From Microbacterium sp. SCN 70-27 (GTDB taxonomy: Bacteria > Actinomycetota > Actinomycetes > Actinomycetales > Microbacteriaceae), in the NCBI GenBank assembly GCA_001724425.1, contig MEEK01000013.1, forward strand, positions 26,222 through 90,221: 64,000 nt of DNA. Direction: 5' to 3'. Position numbers and translations under genes: made by a program. The notes below the pieces were generated by a model. That model was not told the origin of the DNA and did not search any database. It saw nothing but the letters and a program-made list of their open reading frames with translations. The first letter of the stretch is position 1, and every line of letters starts with the position of its first letter. Below, one piece after another: positions 46,789 to 55,683 of this stretch.

Positions 46789-47631
46789 ATGCACCTGCTT
46801 CCCGTCACAGAGCGCCTGCGCGGTGCGGCGGCGCATCGCGAACAGCTGCGCGACGAGGGCTATCGCGACACCCACCTGCGGGCGGCCGTGCACGCGGGTG
46901 AGGTGGACGTGTTCCGCCGCGCGTGGTTCGTGTCGCCGGATGCCCCGGACGAGCTCCGCACGGCGGCGCAGTGGGGCGGGCGGATCACGTGCACGACGTT
47001 CGCACGGCACCGCGGATGGTGGATGCCGGAGGGTGCCGACGACGCCGTGCACCTGCACTTTCCACCCGGGTCGACGGGCCCGCGGATGCCGTGGACCGGC
47101 GTAGCCCACTGGACGCAGCCGATAGCTCCCGTCGGCAGGGCGCTGGTTGCGACGGTCGAGGACGCCCTCGCCCACATCGCGGTGTGTCAACCTCCCGCGG
47201 TCGCGCATGTGCTCTGGGAGTCGGCCGCCCGCGTCGAGCAGCTCTCGCCGGAGGCACTGCGCGCGATCCGCTGGCCGTCGCACGCTGCCCGCGAGCTCGC
47301 CACGGAGATCACGGGACTCGCCGACTCGGGGCTCGAGGTGCTCATGTGTCGCCCGCTCCGGCGGCTTCGTGTGAAGGTGCGGCAGCAGGCGGTCCTCGCC
47401 GGAAGGCGCGTCGACGCCCTCGTCGGCGAGTGGCTCGTCCTGCAGATCGACGGCTGGGCGCACCACTCGTCGTCGGCGCAGCGCACGAAGGACATCGCCC
47501 ACGACGCCGAATTGCGCCTGCGCGGCTACACCGTGCTGCGGTTCTCGTACGCGCAGGTGGTGCACGACTGGCCCGGCGTCGAGCGGACCATCCGCCGCGC
47601 GCTCGCCGCCGGGTTGCACGCTCGCGCGTGA
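46789..47631 (+). CDS. DUF559 / Vsr-like endonuclease-fold protein
   Basis: 280 residues. The N-terminal 150 resemble the AbiEi/winged-helix-like part common in actinobacterial DUF559 proteins (LRDEGYRDTHLRAAVHAGEV..., GGRITCTTFARHRGWW). The C-terminal 110 (RRVDALVGEWLVLQIDGWAHH, then HDAELRLRGYTVLRFSYAQVVHDW) match the DUF559 PD-(D/E)XK-type nuclease fold. Where many members have an ExDG motif this one has QIDG, so catalytic competence is uncertain. The gene is solitary and bracketed by two copies of a nested palindrome. Confidence 0.8.
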   Translation: MHLLPVTERLRGAAAHREQLRDEGYRDTHLRAAVHAGEVDVFRRAWFVSPDAPDELRTAAQWGGRITCTTFARHRGWWMPEGADDAVHLHFPPGSTGPRMPWTGVAHWTQPIAPVGRALVATVEDALAHIAVCQPPAVAHVLWESAARVEQLSPEALRAIRWPSHAARELATEITGLADSGLEVLMCRPLRRLRVKVRQQAVLAGRRVDALVGEWLVLQIDGWAHHSSSAQRTKDIAHDAELRLRGYTVLRFSYAQVVHDWPGVERTIRRALAAGLHARA

Positions 47632-47732
47632 GCGCGCGGAACACGCCGGTGCGGCGCGCTGGGATGTCGCCGGGCGGGGCGTGGCCGGGGGAGGCCGGGT
47701 GCGCGCGGTGATCCGTTGTGTGAGGCATCCGA

Positions 47733-47810
47733 CGAACTCCGCAGGATGCCACGTACTCCGCACCCGATCATGGCGCCCGGTGCGGAGTAGGTCACAATCT
47801 GCGGAGTTCG
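47733..47810. repeat. nested palindromic element, copy B (downstream of the DUF559 gene)
   Basis: Outer perfect 12-bp arms 47733-47744 and 47799-47810 enclose inner 11-bp arms 47754-47764 and 47779-47789. Arms share the ACTCCGCA core and the two-level nesting with copy A at 46618-46693, and it lies in the 269-bp gap before the TMEM175-like gene. Confidence 0.75.
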
Positions 47811-47887
47811 CGGGGTGACAGCGCGCGGGAAGAGCGCGAGCGGCGCCGGCGCCCGTGCGCGGGGCCCCGCCGCGAACCCGGGCGCGC

Positions 47888-47893
47888 TAACCT
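47888..47893 (+). promoter_or_regulatory. -10 box of the TMEM175-like gene (leaderless)
   Basis: TAACCT lies 7 nt before GTG 47901. Confidence 0.45.
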
Positions 47894-47900
47894 GGCGACC

Positions 47901-48611
47901 GTGAGACGAAAGCCGGCCGACGCGGGTGCGCACGATCCGGGCGTGACGCGGACCGAGGCCTACACCGACGCCGTGTTCGCGATCGCGGCGACCCTCCTCG
48001 TGCTCGATCTGACCACGACCTCGTTCGGCGAGATCCGCAGCGACGGGCAGCTGTGGGCGGCGCTCGGTGCGCTCTGGCCGAACCTCATGGCGTTCGGGAT
48101 CAGCTTCGCGCTGCTGAGTGCCATGTGGATCATCCACCTGCGTCAGTTCCGCGACATCCGCACGATCGACACGACCCTGCTGTGGCTCAACAACGCGCGG
48201 CTGCTGTTCGTCGTGCTGATCCCGTTCGCGACGGCGCTCAACTCGGAGTTCAACAGCTTCTACGCCGGCCGGATGCTGCTGCCGATCGACTTCTTCCTGG
48301 TCGCCCTCTTCGGACACCTCTCGTGGCGTTGGGCGGCCGCGCGCGGAGGGCACCTGATGGACCCGGATGCCTACGCGCACCGCTCCGCCGCTGCCGCCGG
48401 CGGGATCGCCGCCATCGTCTGCGGTGCGATCACCGTCGCCGCCTCGCCGTGGTTCGGATCGTACGCGTTCTTCGCCTTCTTCCTGAGCGGGCCCGTCAGC
48501 GTTCTGCTCCTGCGACGCTGGTCGCGCGGGCCGCGCGCCGCGGCCGACAGCGGTGCAGCGGGAGGCGACGCCGCGCCGGGCGGAGACACCGAGTCGGGCC
48601 CGGTCGGATAA
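47901..48611 (+). CDS. TMEM175-family (DUF1211) membrane protein
   Basis: 236 residues with six hydrophobic segments. YTDAVFAIAATLLVLDL matches the FSDGVFAIAxTLL motif of the TMEM175 potassium-channel family near the N-terminus. Only one six-helix unit is present, as in bacterial members that assemble as tetramers. The C-terminus is a Gly/Ala-rich tail. The function in this organism is not known; potassium conductance is inferred from family. Confidence 0.85.
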   Translation: MRRKPADAGAHDPGVTRTEAYTDAVFAIAATLLVLDLTTTSFGEIRSDGQLWAALGALWPNLMAFGISFALLSAMWIIHLRQFRDIRTIDTTLLWLNNARLLFVVLIPFATALNSEFNSFYAGRMLLPIDFFLVALFGHLSWRWAAARGGHLMDPDAYAHRSAAAAGGIAAIVCGAITVAASPWFGSYAFFAFFLSGPVSVLLLRRWSRGPRAAADSGAAGGDAAPGGDTESGPVG

Positions 48612-48659
48612 GCTGGTCGGCTCCGCGCCTGCGACGCGGCCGGGGCGGAAGGATCCGCC

Positions 48660-50351
48660 GTGGGGCACATCGACATCGCCGCCGTCTCGTTCGTCCTGCC
48701 CGACGGGCGACCCCTGCTCGACGAGGTGACCTTCCGTGTCGCGGAGGGCAAGACGACCGCGCTCATCGGGCAGAACGGCGCCGGCAAGACGACGCTCTTG
48801 CGGATCATCCGGGGCGAGCTCGCCCCGCGATCGGGAGTCGTCACGATCGACGGCGGACTCGGCGTCATGGACCAGTTCATCGGTCACGGCGACGCGGACC
48901 AGACCGTGCACGACCTGCTGATCGCCGTCGCCCCGGCGCGCGTCGGCGCCGCCGCTCGAGAGCTCGAGGATGCCGAGGCGGCGATCATCGAGCACGACGA
49001 CCTCGACACCCAGATGCGGTATGCCGCCGCGCTCGCCGACTACGCGGAAGCGGGCGGATACGAGTACGAGACGGTGTGGGACACGTGCACGGTCGCGGCC
49101 CTCGGCATCCCCTTCGCGCGGGCGCGGTACCGAGACCTCGGAACCCTGTCGGGCGGCGAGCAGAAGCGGCTCGCGCTGGAGGCGCTGCTGCGCGGCCCCG
49201 ACCAGGTGCTGCTCCTCGATGAGCCCGACAACTACCTCGACGTGCCCGGCAAGCGCTGGCTCGAGGAGCGGCTGCGCGAGACGCCGAAGACGGTGCTGCT
49301 CGTCTCGCACGATCGCGAGCTGCTCGCGCGGGCCGCGGATCGGATCGTGACGCTCGAGGCGGGCGGCGCGGGGAGCACCGCGTGGGTGCACGGCGGCGGC
49401 TTCGGCACATACCACGCGGCGCGGGAAGACCGGATGGCCCGCCTCGACGAGCTCCGCCGGCGCTGGGACGAGCAGCACGCGAAGCTCATCCGCTTCGTCG
49501 CGGACATGAAGGCCAAAGCCGCCGCGAGCGACGAGTTCGCCTCGCGCTACCGCGCCGCCCAGACCCGGCTCCGCCGCTTCGAGGAGGCGGGTCCGCCCGA
49601 GGAGCGTCCGCCCGCGCAGGATCTCGACCTGCGGTTGCGCGGAGCGCGCACCGGCAAGCGCGCCGTCGTCGCCGAACGGCTCGAACTCGTGGGACTCATG
49701 CAGCCGTTCGACCTCGACGTCTGGTTCGGCGACCGCGTCGCCGTCCTCGGATCGAACGGATCGGGCAAGTCCCACTTCCTGCGGCTCCTCGCCCGCGGCG
49801 GCACCGATCCGGACGGCCTGCTCGGCCACGTCACCGAAGTGGGCGCGGCACTCGAACCGGTCGCGCACACGGGGCGCGCCGTCCTCGGCGCGCGCGTGAC
49901 GCCCGGCTGGTTCGCGCAGACCCACCGGCATCCGGAGTACACCGGGCGCTCGCTCCTCGACGTCCTCCACCGCGGCGACGATCGACGGCCGGGGATGCCT
50001 CGTGATGCGGCCAGCTCGGCCCTCGACCGCTACGGGCTCGTGCGTCAGGCGGAGCAGACCTTCGACAGCCTGTCGGGCGGTCAGCAGGCGCGCTTCCAGG
50101 TGCTGCTGCTCGAGCTCTCCGGCGCGACACTGCTCCTCCTCGACGAGCCGACCGACAACCTCGACCTCGTCTCGGCGGAGGCGCTCGAAGACGCGCTGCG
50201 CCGGTTCGAGGGGACCGTGCTCGCGGTCACGCACGATCGCTGGTTCGCGCGCTCGTTCGACCGCTTCATCGTGTTCGGCTCCGACGGCCGGGTGGTGGAG
50301 AGCGACGAGCCCGTGTGGGACGAGAAGCGGGTGGCGAGGGCACGCGGGTAG
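48660..50351 (+). CDS. ABC-F family ATPase (two nucleotide-binding domains, no membrane part)
   Basis: 563 residues. Two ABC domains: Walker A GQNGAGKTT (about 38) and GSNGSGKSH (about 366), signatures LSGGEQKRLALEAL and LSGGQQARFQVLLLEL, Walker B LLLDEPDNYLD and LLLDEPTDNLD. The interdomain linker is at about 255-330. ABC-F proteins act on ribosomes as translation factors or antibiotic-resistance proteins; this one has no specific hallmark that I can read. GTG 48660 has the Shine-Dalgarno GGAAGGA. Confidence 0.92.
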   Translation: MGHIDIAAVSFVLPDGRPLLDEVTFRVAEGKTTALIGQNGAGKTTLLRIIRGELAPRSGVVTIDGGLGVMDQFIGHGDADQTVHDLLIAVAPARVGAAARELEDAEAAIIEHDDLDTQMRYAAALADYAEAGGYEYETVWDTCTVAALGIPFARARYRDLGTLSGGEQKRLALEALLRGPDQVLLLDEPDNYLDVPGKRWLEERLRETPKTVLLVSHDRELLARAADRIVTLEAGGAGSTAWVHGGGFGTYHAAREDRMARLDELRRRWDEQHAKLIRFVADMKAKAAASDEFASRYRAAQTRLRRFEEAGPPEERPPAQDLDLRLRGARTGKRAVVAERLELVGLMQPFDLDVWFGDRVAVLGSNGSGKSHFLRLLARGGTDPDGLLGHVTEVGAALEPVAHTGRAVLGARVTPGWFAQTHRHPEYTGRSLLDVLHRGDDRRPGMPRDAASSALDRYGLVRQAEQTFDSLSGGQQARFQVLLLELSGATLLLLDEPTDNLDLVSAEALEDALRRFEGTVLAVTHDRWFARSFDRFIVFGSDGRVVESDEPVWDEKRVARARG

Positions 50352-50354
50352 GCT
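50349..50354 (+). promoter_or_regulatory. -10 box of guaB3 (leaderless)
   Basis: TAGGCT lies 6 nt before GTG 50361. Alternatively GAGGGG (50355-50360) is a Shine-Dalgarno sequence for ATG 50367. Confidence 0.45.
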
Positions 50355-50360
50355 GAGGGG

Positions 50361-51485
50361 GTGAGCATGGAGATCGAGCTCGGCCGCGCCAAGCGCGCCC
50401 GCCGCGCGTATGCGTTCGACGACATCGCGGTCGTGCCCTCACGGCGCACCCGCAACCCGGAGGACGTGTCGACGGCCTGGTCGATCGACGCCTTCGGGTT
50501 TGAGATCCCCGTGCTCGGCGCGCCGATGGACTCTGTCATGAGCCCGACGACGGCCATCATGCTGGGTCAGCTCGGCGGCCTCGGCGTGCTCGATCTCGAG
50601 GGCGTGTGGACCCGCTACGACGACCCGGAGCCGCTCCTCGCCGAGATCGCGTCGCTGCCGGCCACCGAGGCGACCCGCCGCATGCAGGAGCTGTACGCCG
50701 AGCCCATCAAGCCCGAGCTCGTGCGCGACCGCCTCGCCGAGATCCGCGCGGGCGGCGTCACCGTCGCGGGCGCGCTCACGCCGCAGCGCACGCAGGAGCT
50801 GTACGAGACCGTCGTCGCCGCAGGCGTGGACCTGTTCGTCATCCGCGGGACGACCGTCTCGGCCGAGCACGTGTCGTCGGATGCCGCGCCTCTCAACCTC
50901 AAGAAGTTCATCTACGACCTCGACGTCCCCGTCATCGTCGGCGGCGCCTCCACGTATACGGCGGCGCTCCACCTCATGCGCACGGGTGCCGCCGGCGTCC
51001 TCGTCGGATTCGGCGGGGGAGCGGCGTCGACGACGCGGGCGACCCTCGGCATCCACGCACCCATGGCGACCGCCGTCGCGGACGTCGCCGGCGCGCGCCG
51101 CGACTACCTCGACGAGTCGGGCGGTCGCTACGTGCACGTCATCGCCGACGGCGGTGTCGGCACGTCGGGCGACATCGTGAAGGCGCTCGCGATGGGAGCG
51201 GATGCCGTCATGCTCGGCGTCGCGCTCGCGCGTTCGACCGATGCGCCGGGTCGTGGCCATCACTGGGGCCCCGAGGCGCATCACTCCAAGCTTCCCCGCG
51301 GCAAGCGGGTCGAGGTCGAGCAGGTCGGCCCGCTCGAACAGGTGCTGTACGGACCTGCGCCCGTCGCGAACGGGACCGCGAACCTGATCGGCGCCCTCAA
51401 GAAGTCCATGGCGACGACCGGCTACTCGGACCTCAAGGAGTTCCAGCGCGTCGAGGTCGTCGTCGCGCCGTACGCCGCGAACTGA
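50361..51485 (+). CDS. guaB3: GuaB3 family IMP dehydrogenase-related protein
   Basis: 374 residues, shorter than GuaB because it lacks the CBS pair. IELGRAKRARRAYAFDDIAVVPSRRTRNPEDVSTAW and IRGTTVSAEHVSSDAAPLNLKKFIYDLDVPVIVGG are typical of actinobacterial GuaB3. The GSICTT catalytic loop of GuaB is replaced by RGTTVSAEHV. Its exact activity is debated in actinobacteria. GTG 50361 (leaderless) is given; ATG 50367 is a close alternative. The stop shares a base with the SURF1 start. Confidence 0.93.
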   Translation: MSMEIELGRAKRARRAYAFDDIAVVPSRRTRNPEDVSTAWSIDAFGFEIPVLGAPMDSVMSPTTAIMLGQLGGLGVLDLEGVWTRYDDPEPLLAEIASLPATEATRRMQELYAEPIKPELVRDRLAEIRAGGVTVAGALTPQRTQELYETVVAAGVDLFVIRGTTVSAEHVSSDAAPLNLKKFIYDLDVPVIVGGASTYTAALHLMRTGAAGVLVGFGGGAASTTRATLGIHAPMATAVADVAGARRDYLDESGGRYVHVIADGGVGTSGDIVKALAMGADAVMLGVALARSTDAPGRGHHWGPEAHHSKLPRGKRVEVEQVGPLEQVLYGPAPVANGTANLIGALKKSMATTGYSDLKEFQRVEVVVAPYAAN

Positions 51486-52399
51486 TGTCGGTGGACGACC
51501 CTTCGGCAGGCGCGGCGACCTCGGGCGGGCCGTCGCCGCGCGGCGGCGGCGGCGAGCGGGCGGAGGTGTTCCCCCCGACCCTGCGCGAAGTGATGCTCCG
51601 CCCGTGGTGGATCGGCATGCTCGCGTTCGCGCTCCTCGTCGCGGGCGTGTTCGCATGGCTCGGGCAGTGGCAGCTCTCGCGTGCCGTCGACACGAGCCCG
51701 CCGCCCCCCGGTGCGACGGAGAACATCCGCCCGATCGCGGATGTCGCAGCCCCGGGTGAGAATCTGCCCGAGCCGCTCGTCGGCCAGCGCGTGAGCGTCT
51801 CGGGCTCGTTCGTGGCGGAGGACTTCCTCGTCGTCTCGTCGCGCTTCAACGACGGCGAGAAGGGCTACTGGGTCACCGGCCAGCTGCGGGTGCCGCCCAC
51901 GGAGGATGTTCCGGACCCGACGTCGCTCGCCGTCGCGATCGGCTGGACGGCTGACCGCGAACTGGCGGATGCCGCGGCATCCCGGCTCGCTCTGGCGACC
52001 GACGGGAGGATCGCGCTGACCGGTCGCCTGATCTCCGACGAGGGACCCGCCGTGCCCCCGCGCGGGGCGCCCGCGACCGAGATGACCCGCATGTCGCCCG
52101 CCGGACTCCTCGGCCGCTGGCACGACGTGGCCGAGCTCAACGTCTACCGGCCCTATCTCGTCGCAGACGGTGTGGACGCCGTCGCCGGGCTGCTGAAGGA
52201 CACGGGCCTCGTCGCCATCGACTCGCCTGCGCCCAGCGAGGGGTCGAACGTCAACTGGCTCAACATCTTCTACGCCGTCGAGTGGGCGATCTTCGCCGGC
52301 TTCGCCTTCTACATGTGGTACCGCCTGGCGAAGGATGCCTGGCAGAAGGAGGTCGAGGCGCTCGAAGACGCCGACGGCCCCCAGCCCGGCGCCGACTAG
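51485..52399 (+). CDS. SURF1-family protein (cytochrome oxidase biogenesis)
   Basis: 304 residues. A membrane segment at about 41-60 is followed by LGQWQLSRAVDTS, the SURF1 'GxWQxxR' signature. A soluble loop and a second membrane segment follow near 262-282 (NIFYAVEWAIFAGFAFYMWYR). SURF1 assists haem-a insertion into cytochrome c oxidase. The start overlaps the guaB3 stop by one base. Its stop lies within the -10 box of the DUF3817 gene. Confidence 0.9.
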   Translation: MSVDDPSAGAATSGGPSPRGGGGERAEVFPPTLREVMLRPWWIGMLAFALLVAGVFAWLGQWQLSRAVDTSPPPPGATENIRPIADVAAPGENLPEPLVGQRVSVSGSFVAEDFLVVSSRFNDGEKGYWVTGQLRVPPTEDVPDPTSLAVAIGWTADRELADAAASRLALATDGRIALTGRLISDEGPAVPPRGAPATEMTRMSPAGLLGRWHDVAELNVYRPYLVADGVDAVAGLLKDTGLVAIDSPAPSEGSNVNWLNIFYAVEWAIFAGFAFYMWYRLAKDAWQKEVEALEDADGPQPGAD

Positions 52400-52402
52400 A
52401 CT
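52397..52402 (+). promoter_or_regulatory. -10 box of the DUF3817 gene (leaderless)
   Basis: TAGACT lies 7 nt before ATG 52410 and includes the SURF1 stop codon TAG. Confidence 0.5.
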
Positions 52403-52409
52403 CGAACCC

Positions 52410-52907
52410 ATGCCCCAGCCCAAGCTCGCCACCTTCCCGGCGATCCGCGGTGCGCTGAAGTTCTACCAGATCGCGTCGGTCATCACGGGCGTCATGCTGC
52501 TCCTCTTGTGCACCGAGATGGTCGTCAAGTACGTCCTGCACTACGAGCTCTTCCTCGGCGGTTCGGGCGGATTCCTCTGGTTCGCACCCGTCATGGAGAC
52601 TGCGGGTGGACTGGAATCGACAGGGGACGGACTCAACCTGTCGCTCGGCATCCTCGTCGCGCACGGCTGGTTCTACGTCGTCTACCTCTTCGCGTGCTTC
52701 CGCATGTGGAGCCTCATGCGCTGGAACTTCACGCGCTTCGTGCTCCTCGCCCTCGGCGGCATCGTGCCGCTGCTGTCGTTCTTCATGGAGGTGCGCGTCG
52801 CGCGCGACGTGAAGGCCTACCTCGCCGAGCGCGAAGCCGACGAACTCCACGCCCGCGCCGAACGCTCATCTTTGACCCACGAGATCCCCACGGAGAACAA
52901 GCGGTGA
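52410..52907 (+). CDS. DUF3817 integral membrane protein
   Basis: 165 residues with three hydrophobic segments. [33 protein letters not shown] and [29 protein letters not shown] match the DUF3817 family found next to SURF1 and guaA in actinobacteria. The function is unknown; a link to respiration is suggested by the neighbouring gene. The stop overlaps guaA as GTGA (52904-52907). Confidence 0.88.
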   Translation: MPQPKLATFPAIRGALKFYQIASVITGVMLLLLCTEMVVKYVLHYELFLGGSGGFLWFAPVMETAGGLESTGDGLNLSLGILVAHGWFYVVYLFACFRMWSLMRWNFTRFVLLALGGIVPLLSFFMEVRVARDVKAYLAEREADELHARAERSSLTHEIPTENKR

Positions 52908-54487
52908 CCACCCAGACCGAGACCGCCCAGCGTCCCGTCCTCGTCGTCGACTTCGGTGCCCAGTACGCCCAGCTGATCGCTCGGCGCGTGCGTGAGGCCG
53001 GGGTCTACAGCGAGATCGTCCCGCACACCGCGACGGCGGCCGAGATCGAGGCGAAGAACCCGGTCGCGCTCATCCTCTCCGGCGGCCCGTCGTCCGTCTA
53101 CGAAGAGGGCGCGCCGTCGCTCGACGAGGGCATCCTGCGCCTCGGCATCCCGACCCTCGGCATCTGCTACGGCTTCCAGGTCATGGCGCAGCAGCTCGGC
53201 GGCGAGGTCGCGAACACGGGGCTGCGTGAGTACGGCGCGACGGATGCCTCGCTCACGGGCGACGGCGGCGTGCTGCTGGGCGGCCAGCCGGCCGAGCAGA
53301 ACGTGTGGATGAGCCACGGCGACCAGGTCGCGACCGCGCCCGACGGGTTCGAGGTGCTCGCGTCGACGTCCGCGACGCCCGTGGCCGCGTTCGGGAACGC
53401 GGAGAAGTGCTTCTACGGTGTGCAGTGGCATCCGGAGGTCAAGCACTCGGACTACGGCCAGGACGTCATCGTCAACTTCCTGCACAAGGCGGCGGGTCTT
53501 CCCGCCGACTGGAACAGCGGCAACGTCATCGCCGAGCAGGTCGCCCGCATCCGCGAGCAGGTCGGCTCGGGCCGCGTGCTGTCGGCGCTGTCCGGCGGCG
53601 TCGACTCGGCCGTGTCGACGGCGCTCGTGCATGAGGCGGTCGGCGACCAGCTCGTCGCTGTGTTCATCGACCACGGGCTCCTTCGCAAGGGCGAGCGCGA
53701 GCAGGTGGAGAACGACTACGTGGCATCCACCGGCGTCCGACTCATCACGGTCGATGCGCGCGAGACGTTCCTCGACGCGCTCGCGGGCGTGAGCGACCCG
53801 GAGCAGAAGCGCAAGATCATCGGGCGCGAGTTCATCCGCGCGTTCGAGAAGGTGCAGCAGGACCTCATCGCCGAGGCCGCCGCCGAGGGCGACCCGATCC
53901 GGTTCCTCGTGCAGGGCACACTGTATCCCGACGTCGTGGAGTCCGGCGGCGGCACCGGGACGGCGAACATCAAGAGCCACCACAACGTCGGGGGCCTCCC
54001 CGAAGACCTGCAGTTCGAGCTCGTGGAGCCGTTGCGCACCCTCTTCAAGGACGAGGTGCGCGCGATCGGCCGTGAGCTGGGCCTCCCCGAGGCGATCGTC
54101 GGGCGGCAGCCGTTTCCGGGCCCCGGCCTCGGCATCCGGATCGTGGGTGAGGTCACCGCTGCTCGCCTCGAGATCCTGCGTGACGCCGATGCCATCGCGC
54201 GCGAAGAGCTGACTCGCGCCGGCCTCGACGGCGAGATCTGGCAGTGCCCCGTCGTGCTCCTCGCCGATGTCCGGTCGGTGGGTGTGCAGGGGGACGGCCG
54301 CACGTACGGGCATCCGATCGTGCTGCGTCCGGTGTCGTCGGAGGATGCGATGACCGCTGACTGGACGCGCCTGCCGTACGACGTGCTGTCGAAGATCTCC
54401 AACCGCATCACCAACGAGGTCCGCGACGTCAATCGGGTCGTCCTCGACGTGACCTCCAAGCCTCCCGGCACCATCGAGTGGGAGTGA
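52904..54487 (+). CDS. guaA: GMP synthase (glutamine-hydrolysing)
   Basis: 527 residues. The N-terminal class I amidotransferase has Cys88 in GICYGFQVM and GVQWHPEV with the catalytic His-Glu. The ATP pyrophosphatase domain begins with the PP-loop [12 protein letters not shown], and the C-terminal dimerisation domain ends [27 protein letters not shown]. It makes GMP from XMP and completes the route begun by GuaB. GTG 52904 is fixed by the overlap with DUF3817 and the conserved [21 protein letters not shown] strong terminator follows. Confidence 0.97.
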   Translation: MTTQTETAQRPVLVVDFGAQYAQLIARRVREAGVYSEIVPHTATAAEIEAKNPVALILSGGPSSVYEEGAPSLDEGILRLGIPTLGICYGFQVMAQQLGGEVANTGLREYGATDASLTGDGGVLLGGQPAEQNVWMSHGDQVATAPDGFEVLASTSATPVAAFGNAEKCFYGVQWHPEVKHSDYGQDVIVNFLHKAAGLPADWNSGNVIAEQVARIREQVGSGRVLSALSGGVDSAVSTALVHEAVGDQLVAVFIDHGLLRKGEREQVENDYVASTGVRLITVDARETFLDALAGVSDPEQKRKIIGREFIRAFEKVQQDLIAEAAAEGDPIRFLVQGTLYPDVVESGGGTGTANIKSHHNVGGLPEDLQFELVEPLRTLFKDEVRAIGRELGLPEAIVGRQPFPGPGLGIRIVGEVTAARLEILRDADAIAREELTRAGLDGEIWQCPVVLLADVRSVGVQGDGRTYGHPIVLRPVSSEDAMTADWTRLPYDVLSKISNRITNEVRDVNRVVLDVTSKPPGTIEWE

Positions 54488-54490
54488 CCT

Positions 54491-54525
54491 GACGGATGCC
54501 GGGGCCGCGCGCCCCGGCATCCGTC
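54491..54525 (+). terminator. guaA terminator
   Basis: Perfect 15-bp stem (54491-54505 with 54511-54525) with a 5-nt loop, starting 3 bp after the stop codon. Confidence 0.85.
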
Positions 54526-54594
54526 GTCTCACCTCCGTCCCGGCCGGAGCGGGGAGTCTGCGACGGACGGGTGGACGCGACGAGGTGGGAACGA

Positions 54595-54627
54595 CGAAGG
54601 CCCGCCCCGGGAGGGGACGGGCCTTCG
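54595..54627 (-). terminator. terminator of the Bax inhibitor-1 family gene
   Basis: A 10-bp perfect stem (54595-54604 with 54618-54627), continued by CCCC/GGGG across a small bulge, lies 21 bp downstream of the reverse-strand stop at 54648. Confidence 0.75.
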
Positions 54628-54647
54628 AGAACGCGCGGTGTCGCGCG

Positions 54648-55544
54648 TCAGTTGTTGCCGCGGAGGATCGCGATGATGCGCAGGATCTCGACGTACAGCC
54701 ACACGATCGTGACCATGAGGCCGAACGCGCCGAGCCAGCCGTACTGGCGGGGGGCGCCGTTGCGCACGCCCTGCTGGATCGAGTCGAAGTCGAGCACGAG
54801 CGAGTACGCGGCCATGATCACGACGAGAACGCCGATGATGAGACCCAGCGGGATTCCCGCGACCTTGTTGCTCAGCAGGCCGAAGGCTCCACCGGCGATC
54901 GGGACGTTGAAGAGCATCAGCATGACGTTCACGAGCGAGAACACGAGGTAGCCGACCATCGCGATCAGGAAGATCTTGGTGGCCTTCGCGGATGCGCGGA
55001 TCTTGCCGCTCGCGAACAGGGCGAGGGTCACGCCGACGACCGAGAGGGTCGCGATCGTCGCCTGGACGACGATGCCGGGCCAGATGAACTCGAAGAACGC
55101 CGAGATGCCGCCGATGAACAGACCCTCGAACGCCGCATAGGCGAAGATGAGGCCCGGGCGCACGGTCTTCCGCGACGTGAACGTGATGATCATCGCGAGG
55201 ACGAAGCCGCCCAAGGCGCCGATGATCCACGGCATCATCGTCGGGACGGGGTTCGCCGCGGTCACCGGCGACATCGTCCAGATCCATCCCGCCACCGCGG
55301 TGACGAGGAGGATCGCGAACAGGCCGATCGTCTTCATGACGGTGTCCTCCACCGTCATCCGGCCGGTGTCGGCGGAGCTCGCCGCGGGCGCGGCGAACGC
55401 GCCTTCCAGCTGGGCGTGGACGGCGGCGTCGACGGCCTGCGCGGACGCGGCGGAGGTCTGGGTCTGGGCAGCGGGCGGGGTCAGCCCGGGGCGCTGCTCT
55501 TGGAACGCGGGGTTGGCGAATGCGGGATTGCTGCTCGAGGCCAT
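54648..55544 (-). CDS. Bax inhibitor-1/YccA family membrane protein
   Basis: 298 residues. An N-terminal soluble Ala/Gln-rich region of about 65 residues precedes seven hydrophobic segments. FAYAAFEGLFIGGISAFFEF and the LVLDFDSIQQGVRNGAPRQYGWLGAFGLMVTIVWLYVEILRI end, with its acidic pair, identify the family. Members are calcium-leak or stress-related channels. ATG 55544 is chosen with GGAG upstream; the in-frame extension to 55685 is unlikely. Confidence 0.92.
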   Translation of the reverse strand: MASSSNPAFANPAFQEQRPGLTPPAAQTQTSAASAQAVDAAVHAQLEGAFAAPAASSADTGRMTVEDTVMKTIGLFAILLVTAVAGWIWTMSPVTAANPVPTMMPWIIGALGGFVLAMIITFTSRKTVRPGLIFAYAAFEGLFIGGISAFFEFIWPGIVVQATIATLSVVGVTLALFASGKIRASAKATKIFLIAMVGYLVFSLVNVMLMLFNVPIAGGAFGLLSNKVAGIPLGLIIGVLVVIMAAYSLVLDFDSIQQGVRNGAPRQYGWLGAFGLMVTIVWLYVEILRIIAILRGNN

Positions 55545-55671
55545 GGTGGTCTCACTCCAATGCAAGAGGCGCGGGGCGATCCCGCGTTCCCCCAGCGTAT
55601 CGCGGGTGCGGGACACGGCGCTGGTCTCGTGCTGTGAGGCCGCTTTGAGAGTCTCAGCGCTCCCGCCTCGA

Positions 55672-55677
55672 TAGCCT
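55672..55677 (+). promoter_or_regulatory. -10 box of the glycerophosphodiesterase gene (leaderless)
   Basis: TAGCCT lies 6 nt before ATG 55684; the GGAGGC between abuts the start and has no spacing for ribosome binding. Confidence 0.45.
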
Positions 55678-55683
55678 GGAGGC

